NCBI GenBank assembly: GCA_017505635.1
Contig: JAFVOU010000029.1
Location: 1-64,000 of the forward strand
Direction: 5' to 3'
Length of the DNA stretch: 64,000 bases
Origin: Oscillospiraceae bacterium
GTDB taxonomy: Bacteria; Bacillota; Clostridia; Oscillospirales; Ruminococcaceae
Part shown: piece by piece, positions 17,621 to 26,690 of the stretch
How positions within the stretch are numbered: position 1 is the first letter of the stretch
How the letters are laid out: each line of letters starts with the position of its first letter
The notes under the pieces: model-generated
Databases searched by the model: none
Told to the model about the DNA's origin: nothing
Seen by the model: the letters and a program-made list of their open reading frames with translations, nothing else
Translations under genes and position numbers: made by a program

Positions 17621-18541
17621 TTAATCGTAACGGATTTTTGGATTGATTACGCCGTAAAGCAAGTCAACAAGCAGGTTGATGAGAACATACTGCAGAGAGA
17701 AGATCATCAACAAGCCCTGAATTGCAGGATAGTCACGGTAAGCGATGGAGTCAACCAGAAGTCTACCCATACCAGGGATAGAGAAGATTGTCTCTGTGAT
17801 AACGGAACCGGACAGCAAACCACCAATCTGCAAGCCGAGGATAGTTACAACCTGAATAAGAGAGTTTTTGAATGCGTGACTGAACATAACAACAGATTCT
17901 TTCTGACCTTTTGCTCTTGCTGTACGCACATAGTCTTCTCTCAGTGTTTCGAGCATGGAAGAACGGGAATAACGTGCCAGTACTGCCATGATACCAAGAC
18001 CCATAACAACAGAAGGAAGCACAAGGCTTCTCCAGCTGTCCAGACCGCCGGATGGCAGCCAGCCAAGGTTAACAGCAAATACCTGAATAAGCATAAGACC
18101 TACCCAGAAGCCCGGTGCAGAAAGACCTGCGATTGCAAAAAGCATACCGCCAAGGTCAAATGCCTTACCGCGCTTGATAGCACACATTACGCCAATAAAA
18201 ATACCTAATGCCGGAGCCCAAAGAACACCAGCCAGCACAAGCTGAATTGTGTACTGGAAACGGGACAGAATAAGTTCTGTAACCGGTGTGCTGGATTTAA
18301 GGCTGCGACCCATATCGCCTCTCAAGAGGTCTTTCATATAATTACCATACTGTACAATAAGTGGGTCATTGAGGCCCCATTCTTCTCTGATTGCTTCTAC
18401 TTCTTCTACAGTTGCCTCAACGCCTGCAAGAGTTTTTGCCGGGTCACCTGGCAAGAGGTGAATAAACATAAAAACAAAAATAGAAATAATGAGCATCAAT
18501 GGAATTGTTTCCAATATACGTCTTACAAAATAACGACCCAT
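17621..18541 (-). CDS. Peptide ABC transporter permease (OppB/DppB type)
   Basis: The 306-residue permease begins MGRYFVRRILETIPLMLIIS, a typical OppB start. It has the linker LLPGDPAKTLAGVEATVEEV, six membrane segments and the EAA loop ARAKGQKESVVMFSHAFKNS. The ATG at 18541 lies 8 bases after GGAGG; an in-frame ATG at 18556 overlaps that ribosome site and is less likely. It is separated from the solute-binding-protein gene by a hairpin terminator at 18566-18593, which should make the binding protein more abundant than the membrane parts. Confidence 0.93.
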   Translation of the reverse strand: MGRYFVRRILETIPLMLIISIFVFMFIHLLPGDPAKTLAGVEATVEEVEAIREEWGLNDPLIVQYGNYMKDLLRGDMGRSLKSSTPVTELILSRFQYTIQLVLAGVLWAPALGIFIGVMCAIKRGKAFDLGGMLFAIAGLSAPGFWVGLMLIQVFAVNLGWLPSGGLDSWRSLVLPSVVMGLGIMAVLARYSRSSMLETLREDYVRTARAKGQKESVVMFSHAFKNSLIQVVTILGLQIGGLLSGSVITETIFSIPGMGRLLVDSIAYRDYPAIQGLLMIFSLQYVLINLLVDLLYGVINPKIRYD

Positions 18542-18565
18542 TAAAAATACCTCCATTTTAAGAAA

Positions 18566-18594
18566 AAAGGGGCAGTAATATTACTACCCCTTTC
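18566..18594 (-). terminator. Hairpin between peptide-binding-protein and permease genes
   Basis: Read leftward, AAAGGGGTAGTAAT pairs with ATTACTGCCCCTTT (one G-T wobble) and is followed by a T-rich run. It lies between the peptide-binding-protein stop and the OppB start, so it is likely a partial terminator or a 3' stabilising hairpin. Confidence 0.8.
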
Positions 18595-18634
18595 TATCTC
18601 ATTTTTCTTTACTTCGTGAATAGTAAATTAAATA

Positions 18635-20251
18635 TTAGTGGTCAAGACCAATTGTTCTGAGAACCATTACGCCGCCTGGTTTGTACTGCATACCAGTTAC
18701 GTAGCTTCTCTGAGCGTGGATGTTCTGGTCGTTGCCCAAGAAGATCCATGGACATTCTTCCCAAGCGATAGCCTGTGCTTTTGCGTATGCATCAGCAATT
18801 TCAGCTGTGTCGGACATAAGAAGTGCATCATCAAGAAGTTTGTTGAATTCTTCGTTGTTCCAGAAAGCTGTGTTGTAGCCGTTTGGAGGGAATTTTTCGC
18901 CGTGGAGGATGCTTCTCATAGAACCGTCAGCTTCGTAGGAACCGGAGGACCAGTTTACATACCACATCTGAACTGTTGTTTCTTCAAGTGGAGCAGATGT
19001 GATTTCAGCGTTAGCTGTGGATTCGTTTGGAAGAAGTTTAACATCAACATTGATCTGAGCAAGCTGCTGTTTTACGAATTCAGCACCTTTCTGTTCGATT
19101 GTTGTGTTGTCAACAACGATTTCTACTGGGAAACCATCTTCGTAGCCAGCTTCTTTCATAAGCTGTTTTGCTTTTTCAAGGTCAGCTGTGTATGGTGTCT
19201 GTTCTGCGAAGTAGTAGATAGAATCGGAGAATACGGATGTTGGAGCTTTAGCATAGCCGTTAAATACAACTTTTGCGTATGCTTCAGAGTCGAATGCCCA
19301 GTTGAGAGCCTGACGAACTCTTACATCGGAGAATGGCTGTCTGCCGTCTTCGAGTGTGTAGTGTGTGTTAAGTGTTACATAACGGTAAACTGTAGCTGGT
19401 GCTACTACGATGTCGATACCGTCCTGACCTTCGAGCTGGCCAACGTCCATAACTGGAACTGGTGTGATAACGTCAGCTTCGCCTGTTTTGAGCATAGCGA
19501 TACGGGATGTATCTTCTGGAACAACTGTAAATGTAAGGCTGTCTACAGTTGGGCCTGCCTGCCAGTAGTCTGGGTTACGAACAAGTTTTGTGTAACCGCC
19601 ATCAACACGTTCTGTGTAGATGAATGGACCTGTACCTGCAGAGTTTTTAGCAAACCAGTCTGTTGCATTTTCCATAGCCATAGCTTTTGGAGAAGCGATA
19701 CGGAACTGACAGATTTTGTTGATGAATGTGTTGTTTGGTTTAACCAATGTGATAGCAACTGTGTATTCATCAACTGCTACAACGGATTCCCAGATTGGGT
19801 TGTCTGTTGTACCGATTGTTCTTTTGAGTGTGAGGCTGTCGTCTCTGAGACCACGTTCGTAAGTTGCAACTACGGATTCAGCGTTGAATGGTTCGCCGTC
19901 GTGGAATTTGATGCCTTCGTTGAGGTAGAATGTGTATGTTCTACCATCTTCGGAAACTTCCCAGTCTTTAGCAAGAAGTGGAACTACGTTTGTATCTTCG
20001 TCAAATGTGAGAAGTGTTTCGTAAACTTCGTTAAGAATCTGGTTGGAGATACCGTTGCTGCCCACGTGTGGGTCCATAGATGTTGTATCTGCCTGAAGAG
20101 CAACAACAATGTCGTTGTCAGGAGATTTTGCAGTGTCTGTTGCTGCTGGTTCGTTGTTGCCTTCTGGAGCTGGAGCTGGTTCAGAAGAACCGCAAGCTAC
20201 AAAGCTGAGAGCCAGAGCACCTGCAAGCAAAAGTGATAATAACTTTTTCAT
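18635..20251 (-). CDS. Peptide ABC transporter solute-binding lipoprotein (family 5)
   Basis: The 538-residue secreted lipoprotein has a signal peptide MKKLLSLLLAGALALSFVAC with lipidated Cys20, followed by an acidic Ser/Pro/Ala linker. The family-5 domain shows DTTSMDPHVGSNGISNQIL and FYLNEGIKFHDGEPFNAESV, both typical of the OppA/DppA fold, with RVRQALNWAFD around residue 320. It captures peptides outside the membrane and delivers them to the OppBC channel. AAAGGAA precedes the ATG. A promoter at 20424-20451 gives a leader of about 165 nt. Dipeptides, oligopeptides or nickel-type ligands cannot be separated by sequence alone, but downstream pepA favours peptides. Confidence 0.95.
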   Translation of the reverse strand: MKKLLSLLLAGALALSFVACGSSEPAPAPEGNNEPAATDTAKSPDNDIVVALQADTTSMDPHVGSNGISNQILNEVYETLLTFDEDTNVVPLLAKDWEVSEDGRTYTFYLNEGIKFHDGEPFNAESVVATYERGLRDDSLTLKRTIGTTDNPIWESVVAVDEYTVAITLVKPNNTFINKICQFRIASPKAMAMENATDWFAKNSAGTGPFIYTERVDGGYTKLVRNPDYWQAGPTVDSLTFTVVPEDTSRIAMLKTGEADVITPVPVMDVGQLEGQDGIDIVVAPATVYRYVTLNTHYTLEDGRQPFSDVRVRQALNWAFDSEAYAKVVFNGYAKAPTSVFSDSIYYFAEQTPYTADLEKAKQLMKEAGYEDGFPVEIVVDNTTIEQKGAEFVKQQLAQINVDVKLLPNESTANAEITSAPLEETTVQMWYVNWSSGSYEADGSMRSILHGEKFPPNGYNTAFWNNEEFNKLLDDALLMSDTAEIADAYAKAQAIAWEECPWIFLGNDQNIHAQRSYVTGMQYKPGGVMVLRTIGLDH

Positions 20252-20423
20252 AGGTGGAGTATTCCTTTCTTTTTTTGTTTTTTATTGCAAAACCGTAATA
20301 CCGACGGTTAAAGCACAATACACGATGCAGTTTTCACTGCTGCTTTGACAAAATACACAAATATGTACTATTGTTTAATTCTTCAATATATTTATTGATT
20401 TTTGTTACAAATTCAACAGTATT

Positions 20424-20451
20424 ATTATACTACATACCAAAAAAATCACAA
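20424..20451 (-). promoter_or_regulatory. Promoter of the peptide transporter operon
   Basis: Read leftward, TTGTGA (20446-20451) and TATAAT (20424-20429) have a 16-nt spacer. The leader of about 165 nt that follows can form two small hairpins (ACCG...CGGT near 20291-20307 and GCAGT...ACTGC near 20327-20343). Confidence 0.6.
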
Positions 20452-20493
20452 TAGTTTTTATATAACTTATACTAATTTTGTAAAAATAACCAT

Positions 20494-20508
20494 TTGGAAA
20501 CGTTTCAA
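20494..20508. promoter_or_regulatory. Near-palindromic site upstream of the peptide operon promoter
   Basis: TTGGAAACGTTTCAA is palindromic apart from one pair and lies 43 bases upstream of the -35 box. The AACGTT core resembles LacI-family or CcpA-type operators, but it misses three positions of the usual cre consensus. The regulator is not identified. Confidence 0.3.
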
Positions 20509-20953
20509 TTTGTTATTGTGTACAAAATTAAAGATATTTTCATTTTTTTGCTAAAAAAAACAATATTTTCATAATTTATTAATATTTAAAAAACAAACAT
20601 CAATTTACAAACTTTATTTTATTAACAAAATATACCGCGTATAAACCTGCTGAGTTTTTTATATGAACCCATAATGCTTTTTTAGTTTATATGTATTTTA
20701 CCACACAAAACTGCATAATTCAAATGACATTTTGTTTACAACTTTTGTGCATTTCCACCAAAACCTTTAATTGTTTACCATATTGCATTTTAATTTTATT
20801 TTGTTAATATTTTTAAACGTTTTTTTCTATTTTTTTAATCTGTTTTTCTGATATATCTGTAATGTAAAAATTTTCTCTGTCAACTTTTGCACTCATAAAC
20901 TTACTTTCTGTGCAAAACAAACGTTAATTTCATAACATACTGTACAGAAAATT

Positions 20954-20996
20954 CAGTGCAGACCTTCTGCTGTTACAAAACAGAATATCTGCACTG
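20954..20996 (-). terminator. Probable terminator after tetR
   Basis: A 9-bp perfect stem CAGTGCAGA/TCTGCACTG (20954-20962 with 20988-20996) has an internal secondary pairing CTG/CAG and is followed leftward by AATTTTCTG. It lies 16 bases past the tetR stop. Confidence 0.65.
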
Positions 20997-21011
20997 CTTT
21001 AATTTACTTTA

Positions 21012-21596
21012 TCAGTCTTCCGCTTTTATTTTATACAGATACATTTCCATCATTCTGCATCCGTATTCTTTAAGGGAATATTCACCGTTGCATATGCACC
21101 AGTCATATACAAGTGCTCGCTCTGCAATTGTATACATCTTTATTATTTCAGCCGGTGCCATATCATCACGGATATGTCCTCTTTCCTGCCCTTCGGTAAT
21201 AATGCGCCGCAGCAATTTGTAATATGTGCGGTTTTTATCCAGAAGATGCTTCTGGTTCTTTGAAAACAGGTGCGCAGAGTACATTCTTGCCACCAGGTCC
21301 AGAGGATAATCGTTTTCGATTGTGGAGAAGCATTCGGCACACAGCACAAACAGCTTGTCGTAACTGTTCATATCCACGTCAATTTTTACAGACAGCTCCT
21401 CATAGCGTTCATCAAATATGTACGAAAACAGACTGAGCAGGTCTTCTTTACTGTTGAAATAATGATAGAATGTGCCCTTCGAAGTATTTGTCGCTTCGAT
21501 AATTTCGTCTACTGTTGTCTCGTCATATCCTTTTTCGCCAAAGAGTTTCCATGCTGCATTAAGGATTTTTATTCGGTTGTTCTGCTTTTTTTCCAT
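21012..21596 (-). CDS. TetR/AcrR family transcriptional regulator
   Basis: The 194-residue protein has an N-terminal helix-turn-helix domain (ILNAAWKLFGEKGYDETTVDEIIEATNTSKGTFYHYF, split here at natural TetR motif boundaries) and an all-helical ligand domain. The start at 21596 (ATG) has AGGAG five bases upstream; the GTG at 21602 is too close to that site. TetR proteins repress nearby genes until a small ligand binds. No efflux pump or other obvious target is adjacent. The gene starts only 38 bases after the rpoD stop on the same strand, so it may be read from the sigma-factor transcript. Confidence 0.9.
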   Translation of the reverse strand: MEKKQNNRIKILNAAWKLFGEKGYDETTVDEIIEATNTSKGTFYHYFNSKEDLLSLFSYIFDERYEELSVKIDVDMNSYDKLFVLCAECFSTIENDYPLDLVARMYSAHLFSKNQKHLLDKNRTYYKLLRRIITEGQERGHIRDDMAPAEIIKMYTIAERALVYDWCICNGEYSLKEYGCRMMEMYLYKIKAED

Positions 21597-21634
21597 AAGC
21601 ACTCCTGCTGTGCAGTATCGGGTATACGATTTAA

Positions 21635-22720
21635 TTAATCAAGAAAATCTTTAAGTTTTTTGTTTCTGCTTGGGTGACGGAGTTTGCGCAGTGCCTTTGC
21701 TTCAATCTGTCTGATGCGTTCACGTGTTACGTTAAACTCTTTGCCAACTTCTTCCAGTGTTCTTGGTCTGCCGTCTTCGATACCAAAACGGAGAGAAAGA
21801 ACTTTAGCTTCTCTTGGTGTAAGTGTAGCAAGAACCTCACCAAGCTGTTCTTTAAGAAGTGCGTGTGTTGCAGCTTCTTCCGGCACCGGAGCATCGCTGT
21901 CCGGGATAAAGTCGCCAAGGTGGCTGTCTTCTTCTTCACCTATAGGACTTTCAAGACTGATTGGTTCCTGTGCAACTTTAAGGATTTCACGCACCTTTTC
22001 CTGTGGCATATCAAGTTCTTCTGCCAGATCTTCTACGGATGGTTCCTGACCGTTTTTATGTAAAAGCTGACTCTGAACTTTTTTAACTTTATTGATTGTT
22101 TCCACCATATGAACAGGAATACGGATTGTTCTTGCCTGATCAGCAATAGCACGGGTGATTGCCTGACGAATCCACCATGTTGCATATGTGGAGAATTTGA
22201 AGCCTTTTGTGTGGTCAAATTTTTCAACAGCCTTGATAAGACCAAGGTTGCCTTCCTGAATCAGGTCAAGGAACAGCATACCGCGGCCAACATATCTTTT
22301 TGCAATTGAAACAACAAGACGAAGGTTTGCTTCGGCAAGTTTTTTCTTGGCATAGCTGTCACCTTTAAGGATTTTTTCTGCAAGTTCAACCTCTTCTTCA
22401 AGAGAAAGAAGCGGGAAACTGCCTATTTCTTTAAGGTAAACTTTTACAGGGTCATCAATGGAAACGCCTTCTGCAGAGAGGGATTTTTCAAATTTTTCAA
22501 CGTTCTTTTCTGTGAGAACTTCCTCTTCTTCCTCCAGAATATCGATAACATCGATGTTGTTTGTTTCCAGTGTTTCGTAAAGTTTGTCCACCTGTTCAAC
22601 ATCAAAGCTTACACCTTCCAGAAATTTGTCGATATCAGCACTTGTAAGCTTGCCCTGTTTTTTACCAAAGTCAATCAAATCCTGAATTGTTGTCATTTTC
22701 TTTTCTGTGTTTTTTGTCAT
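21635..22720 (-). CDS. rpoD: RNA polymerase primary sigma factor
   Basis: The 361-residue housekeeping sigma factor (SigA/RpoD) has a short region 1.1, an acidic segment ([11 protein letters not shown]), region 2 with [17 protein letters not shown] and the -10-recognition helix [20 protein letters not shown], region 3, and region 4.2 [17 protein letters not shown] for -35 contact. The length is normal for Bacillota. It follows dnaG by 19 bases, the classic macromolecular-synthesis pairing, with AAAGGGG before the ATG. Promoters with TTGACA/TATAAT throughout the window match its expected specificity. Confidence 0.98.
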   Translation of the reverse strand: MTKNTEKKMTTIQDLIDFGKKQGKLTSADIDKFLEGVSFDVEQVDKLYETLETNNIDVIDILEEEEEVLTEKNVEKFEKSLSAEGVSIDDPVKVYLKEIGSFPLLSLEEEVELAEKILKGDSYAKKKLAEANLRLVVSIAKRYVGRGMLFLDLIQEGNLGLIKAVEKFDHTKGFKFSTYATWWIRQAITRAIADQARTIRIPVHMVETINKVKKVQSQLLHKNGQEPSVEDLAEELDMPQEKVREILKVAQEPISLESPIGEEEDSHLGDFIPDSDAPVPEEAATHALLKEQLGEVLATLTPREAKVLSLRFGIEDGRPRTLEEVGKEFNVTRERIRQIEAKALRKLRHPSRNKKLKDFLD

Positions 22721-22739
22721 TATATTTAATCCCCTTTTG

Positions 22740-24491
22740 TTATTTCTTTTTCTCTTTAAGGCTTTCTATTCGTTTTGCCAGGTCTTCAACACTGGCTGAT
22801 TTTATCTCTGACTGTCCCATTGGGGCAGATTTCAGGTTGTTTATATGCATCTGCATATCTTCGGCAGTGATTATTATATCAGCTTTGCCTGCATTTATTT
22901 TTGCCAGTTCTTTCCGCACTTCACCGTCCAGATAATGACAAAGCAGCGCATAGCTGACATCGTGTCCTTCTGCCTTCAGCTTTTTGTACTCGACAAAGGC
23001 ACTGCGCATACCGCTGTCGGTAAAATCGCTTTCGGTAAGCTGACTGTTTACCATTTCAAAAAGACTGTTGTCCCTTATAAGCATACCGATGATATTCTGC
23101 TGTGCAACCACCTTTGGCAGGGTGTTGCCCTGCTGGCGGTAATCCACTTTTGTGGTGCCCGCCACGCCCTCTTTGAGCATTTCTTTGTTCCGCCTGTAAC
23201 TGTTGCTGCGGTAAAAACGGCTGCGGGACTGTTCCAGCTGCAGTTTTATGGATGCTTTTTCGGCACCCGTTTCCTCTGCAAGGCGGCTGCAGTAAACGTC
23301 CTGCAGCACAGGGCTTGGTATCTTTGCCAGTATATCACAGGCTTTTGTCAGATAATCTATGCGGCCCTGGGTGTCTTTTATATTATGCTGCTTTTTAAGT
23401 TTCAGCAGTTCAAAATCAAGGGCGGAGTTTGCCTTGTCTATAAGAAGCTCAAAGCTGTCACGGCCGAATTTTTTGATGTATTCATCAGGGTCCTTTGCAC
23501 CGTCCATCTGCAGAACACTTACCGCCACATCCTCTTTGGAAAAAATCTCCATAGCTCTGCGGGTTGCTTTCTGCCCCGCTTCGTCCGAGTCGTAGGAAAT
23601 CACCACGTTTTTGGCATAATCGGCAATCAGCTTTGCCTGCTGTCCTGTAAGCGCCGTACCCAGAGTTGCTATGGCATTGTTGAATCCTGCTTGATGCAGC
23701 GAAATAACATCCATATAGCCTTCGGCAAGAATAAATGTCTCCTTGCCCGATTTTTTTGCAAGATTGAGTGCAAAAAGACCATTTGATTTTTTAAAAACAG
23801 GTGTGTCGCCGCTGTTAAGATATTTAGGACCGCCTTCGTCCCCCATTCGCCTGCCGCCGAAAGCAATTACATTGCCCCGCAAATCGATAATAGGAAATAT
23901 TATTCTGTCGCGGAAAATATCATATACATTGCCCTTGCTGCTGCGGGCAACAAGGTATGCAGATATCATCTCTTCCTCTGTATAACCCTTGGATTTAAGA
24001 TAGTTTGCAAGACCGTTCCAGCTGTCACTTGCATAGCCAAGACCAAAATTTACTATAGTTTTGTCACTCAGCTGGCGCTGGCGCAGATAAATACGTGCAT
24101 TTTTGCCGTTTTCGCTGTTAAGATTGGCGTGAAAATATCTCGCCGCCAGTTTATTCATCTCGTATATACGGCTTTTAAGACGGGACAGCTTGTCATCTTC
24201 GTCAGGCAGAGGCATACCGCTTTGCTGTGCCAGCATTTTTACAGCTTCCACATAGGTAAGCCCGTTTATTTCCTTTGTAAAGCTGATTATATCCCCGCCT
24301 GCACCACAGCCGAAGCAGTAATAGCTCTGGGTTTCGGGATAAACAGTAAAGGAAGGAGTTTTTTCGGAATGGAAAGGACACAATCCCTTGTATATACGTC
24401 CGTGACGTTTGAGATGGACATGACCGCCGATAACATCGGTGACATTGTTGCGCTGCAGAAGTTCCTGTATATAGTGGGCAGGTATCGCCAT
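22740..24491 (-). CDS. dnaG: DNA primase
   Basis: The 583-residue replicative primase has an N-terminal CHC2 zinc finger (Cys38, His41, Cys59, Cys62; [12 protein letters not shown] and [11 protein letters not shown]), a catalytic core with [17 protein letters not shown], and a TOPRIM domain with [10 protein letters not shown] and [11 protein letters not shown] metal-binding acidic residues. A C-terminal helicase-binding region follows. It makes RNA primers at the replication fork. It lies between dgt and rpoD with AAAGGAGGAG upstream of the ATG. Confidence 0.97.
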   Translation of the reverse strand: MAIPAHYIQELLQRNNVTDVIGGHVHLKRHGRIYKGLCPFHSEKTPSFTVYPETQSYYCFGCGAGGDIISFTKEINGLTYVEAVKMLAQQSGMPLPDEDDKLSRLKSRIYEMNKLAARYFHANLNSENGKNARIYLRQRQLSDKTIVNFGLGYASDSWNGLANYLKSKGYTEEEMISAYLVARSSKGNVYDIFRDRIIFPIIDLRGNVIAFGGRRMGDEGGPKYLNSGDTPVFKKSNGLFALNLAKKSGKETFILAEGYMDVISLHQAGFNNAIATLGTALTGQQAKLIADYAKNVVISYDSDEAGQKATRRAMEIFSKEDVAVSVLQMDGAKDPDEYIKKFGRDSFELLIDKANSALDFELLKLKKQHNIKDTQGRIDYLTKACDILAKIPSPVLQDVYCSRLAEETGAEKASIKLQLEQSRSRFYRSNSYRRNKEMLKEGVAGTTKVDYRQQGNTLPKVVAQQNIIGMLIRDNSLFEMVNSQLTESDFTDSGMRSAFVEYKKLKAEGHDVSYALLCHYLDGEVRKELAKINAGKADIIITAEDMQMHINNLKSAPMGQSEIKSASVEDLAKRIESLKEKKK

Positions 24492-24553
24492 AAAACTCCT
24501 CCTTTCTTAAAGAATTTATATTGTATATAACTGTATTTCTGATTTTTGTACAG

Positions 24554-25558
24554 CTATACATCAAGCTGCCATGGTTTTGGAATAAATATATTTTCAAAGG
24601 CTGTGGATGCAAAGTCATCACTCATTCCCTGAATATAGTCGGTAACGGCTCTGTCCAGTCCTTCTTCCTTTGCAATTATATGATACATATCCGGCATCTT
24701 TTCGGGATGCTCTTTGTAGTATTTGTAAAGCTCGCCGATAAGTTTGTCCACCTTTTTTTCCTCTGCTTTTGCCACCGGGTTGGTGTAAACCTCGGCATAC
24801 ATAAAATCACTCAGAGCTTCAAACTGCTTCTGAATTTCAGGTGCCATCTTTATCTCTTTGTAAGAATTTTCCACAAGAGAGTTGATAAGTGTTGTTATTC
24901 TCTCACTTTTTGTGTGTCCAAGCACATTGGTACATTCTTTTGGAAGATAATTTTCGGTGATAATTCCTGCTGTGATTGCATCCTCAATATCGTGATTGAG
25001 ATAAGCAATACGGTCGGCAAAACGAAGCACAACCGCCTCCCTTGTTTTTGGGTTGCCGCTGCGTGTATGGTTTTCTATGCCGTCAATAACCTCTTTGCAG
25101 AGATTGAGACCTTTAAGATTTCTTTCAAGATATCTTACCACTCGCCCGCTTTGTGCACTATGTGAAAAACCATTTGGATTAAGCTGATTAAGTGCTCTTT
25201 CGCCCGCATGTCCGAACGGAGTATGTCCCAGATCGTGACCCATAGCTATTGCTTCGCACAAATCCTCGTTAAGCGCAAGGGCACGGCAGATGGTTCTGCC
25301 AATCTGCCCCACCTCAAGAGTGTGGGTAAGTCTTGTACGGTAATGGTCACCTTCGGGAGATATGAAAACCTGTGTTTTCTTTTTAAGGCGACGGAAACTT
25401 TTGCAGTGGATAATTTTATCCCTGTCTTTCTGATAGCAGGTGCGCAGGTCACACTCTTCTTCGGGGTATTCTCTGCCCCAGGTGTCCTTTGCAAGCTGTG
25501 CATAAGGGCTGAGTATAAGCTGTTCCTGTCTGAGAATTCTTTCGCGTACTGTTTCCAT
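24554..25558 (-). CDS. dgt: Deoxyguanosinetriphosphate triphosphohydrolase-like protein
   Basis: The 334-residue HD-domain protein contains RTRLTHTLEVGQIGRTICRAL and GHDLGHTPFGHAGE, the HD metal-binding pattern of dGTPases. A C-terminal antiviral/dNTPase helical region follows. Family members hydrolyse dGTP (or other dNTPs) to nucleoside plus triphosphate and help balance nucleotide pools. The gene precedes dnaG by 62 bases, an arrangement common in Clostridia. GGGGGG precedes the ATG at 25558. Substrate preference cannot be read from the sequence. Confidence 0.93.
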   Translation of the reverse strand: METVRERILRQEQLILSPYAQLAKDTWGREYPEEECDLRTCYQKDRDKIIHCKSFRRLKKKTQVFISPEGDHYRTRLTHTLEVGQIGRTICRALALNEDLCEAIAMGHDLGHTPFGHAGERALNQLNPNGFSHSAQSGRVVRYLERNLKGLNLCKEVIDGIENHTRSGNPKTREAVVLRFADRIAYLNHDIEDAITAGIITENYLPKECTNVLGHTKSERITTLINSLVENSYKEIKMAPEIQKQFEALSDFMYAEVYTNPVAKAEEKKVDKLIGELYKYYKEHPEKMPDMYHIIAKEEGLDRAVTDYIQGMSDDFASTAFENIFIPKPWQLDV

Positions 25559-25624
25559 ACATATCCCCCCTATACTATCTTATACTGAATAAATTCAAAA
25601 AAACCTTTATTTTTTTGAAAATAT

Positions 25625-26242
25625 TTAAAAAATATCATAAATTTCGTCACTTACGGTTGGTTCTTTGCCTTTTGTAAGGACAACAATGTCATTTATAAGC
25701 TCCTGCTGTGTGCCGCTGAGCATTCGGATGGTAATATTTACATTGTCCGTAAACTGTGTGTCGATAATTTTGCCGCCGCGGTTCTGACACAGCGTTGTAA
25801 TTTTATCATAAAGGGAATAATCTACTGTAATATTAAGGTCCACGCACTGTTTGTATGTAAGAATTTCTGCTGCATTCAGTGCTGCTTTTGCACCCTCGGT
25901 ATATGCACGCACAAGGCCGCCTGTGCCCAGAAGTGTGCCGCCGAAATATCTTGTAACAACGATAATCGCATCTTCCACACCCGAATGGCGCAGAACTTCC
26001 AGTATAGGCATACCTGCAGTTTTGCTTGGTTCGCCGTCGTCAGACTGACGCACCACTCCTTCGTCCTTGATGATATATGCAAAGCAGTGATGACGGGCAT
26101 CATAGTGTTTTTTGCGTATTTTAGCAAGGAACTCCTGTGCCTGTGCCTCGGTTTTCGCATGGGCAATATATCCGATAAACTCGGATTTTTTTTCGTATAT
26201 AGTACCGGTAGCCTCGCCTTTTACAGTTTTGTAGTCTGCCAT
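25625..26242 (-). CDS. YigZ/IMPACT family protein
   Basis: The 205-residue protein has an N-terminal UPF0029/IMPACT domain (KKSEFIGYIAHAKTEAQAQEF, ARHHCFAYII, DDGEPSKTAGMPIL, TRYFGGTLLGTGGLVRAY) and a C-terminal DUF1949 ferredoxin-like domain. Eukaryotic IMPACT modulates translation control, while bacterial YigZ has no firm role. GAAAGGAA precedes the ATG. It follows the rpmE terminator and is the first gene of a probable yigZ-dgt-dnaG-rpoD-tetR run with short gaps. Confidence 0.92.
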   Translation of the reverse strand: MADYKTVKGEATGTIYEKKSEFIGYIAHAKTEAQAQEFLAKIRKKHYDARHHCFAYIIKDEGVVRQSDDGEPSKTAGMPILEVLRHSGVEDAIIVVTRYFGGTLLGTGGLVRAYTEGAKAALNAAEILTYKQCVDLNITVDYSLYDKITTLCQNRGGKIIDTQFTDNVNITIRMLSGTQQELINDIVVLTKGKEPTVSDEIYDIF

Positions 26243-26332
26243 AGCTTTTATTTCCTTTCGGCAAATTAAGTTATGCTTTTATATATAAATCTTTGCATAT
26301 TCTGCAAAAATGTAATATGTGTAATAAAAAAA

Positions 26333-26362
26333 CAGGGCGGTTTTACCACCGCCCTGCAACTT
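26333..26362 (-). terminator. Intrinsic terminator after rpmE
   Basis: Read leftward, CAGGGCGGT (26348-26356 complement) pairs with ACCGCCCTG and is followed by TTTTTTTATT. It begins 10 bases after the expected rpmE stop at 26367. This is strong evidence that the gene should end there and not run through the hairpin. Confidence 0.93.
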
Positions 26363-26366
26363 TTTA

Positions 26367-26571
26367 CTAGTCCTGAATGTTGAATTTTTTTTCTGAATCT
26401 GTCAACACGGCCGCCTGCGTCAACCAGTTTCTGTTTACCAGTAAAGAATGGGTGACATTTGGAGCAAACGTCAACGCTGATTTTGCCTTTTGTGGAACGT
26501 GTTTTGATTACGTTACCGCATGCACATGTGATAACAGCTTCTTCATATTTTGGATGCAGATTTTCTCTCAT
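26367..26571 (-). CDS. rpmE: 50S ribosomal protein L31, apparent +1 frameshift
   Basis: The frame from the ATG at 26571 encodes a zinc-binding (C+) L31 with [19 protein letters not shown], Cys16/Cys18 and Cys36/Cys39 ([13 protein letters not shown]) and GGRVDRF. At codons 61-63 an eight-A run (26383-26390) shifts the frame. With seven A residues the protein would end RKKFNIQD at TAG 26367-26369, giving the normal 67 residues just before the terminator. As written, the frame instead reads through the terminator to 26266. Either the homopolymer length is a sequence error, or polymerase slippage on the A8 run restores the product. GAGAGGTG precedes the ATG and a promoter lies at 26634-26662. Confidence 0.9.
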
Positions 26572-26633
26572 TTTGATTTCACCTCTCTCAGTCGATAGGG
26601 GTTTCCGTCCCGTATCTAAATAATCACTCAAAT

Positions 26634-26662
26634 ATATTATCATATCAAACGACAAAAATCAA
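26634..26662 (-). promoter_or_regulatory. Promoter of rpmE
   Basis: Read leftward, TTGATT (26657-26662) and TAATAT (26634-26639) have a 17-nt spacer. This leaves a leader of about 56 nt containing GGGACGGAAACCCC before the L31 ribosome site. Confidence 0.6.
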
Positions 26663-26690
26663 GTGTTTTTAAGGATCTTTTTAAATTTTA

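Larger units (their letters stand above)
20252..21011. other. 760-base AT-rich intergenic region
   Basis: No convincing coding frame is present on either strand. It contains the leftward promoter and leader of the peptide-binding-protein gene at its left, a near-palindrome at 20494-20508, long A/T runs across 20510-20900, and the tetR terminator at 20954-20996. The length is unusual for this compact window and may reflect a decayed gene, but I see no recognisable remnant. Confidence 0.6.

Noticed and set aside
18638..20236. 532-codon plus-strand frame opposite the peptide-binding lipoprotein
   Set aside because: Shadow frame; the opposite strand encodes a signal peptide and family-5 motifs.
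20494..20508. Firm assignment of a CcpA cre site
   Set aside because: It misses several consensus positions, so it is kept only as an unassigned near-palindrome.
26266..26366. Extended L31 C-terminus read in the zero frame
   Set aside because: The extension crosses a perfect intrinsic terminator and has no L31 similarity; the shifted frame ends naturally at 26367.
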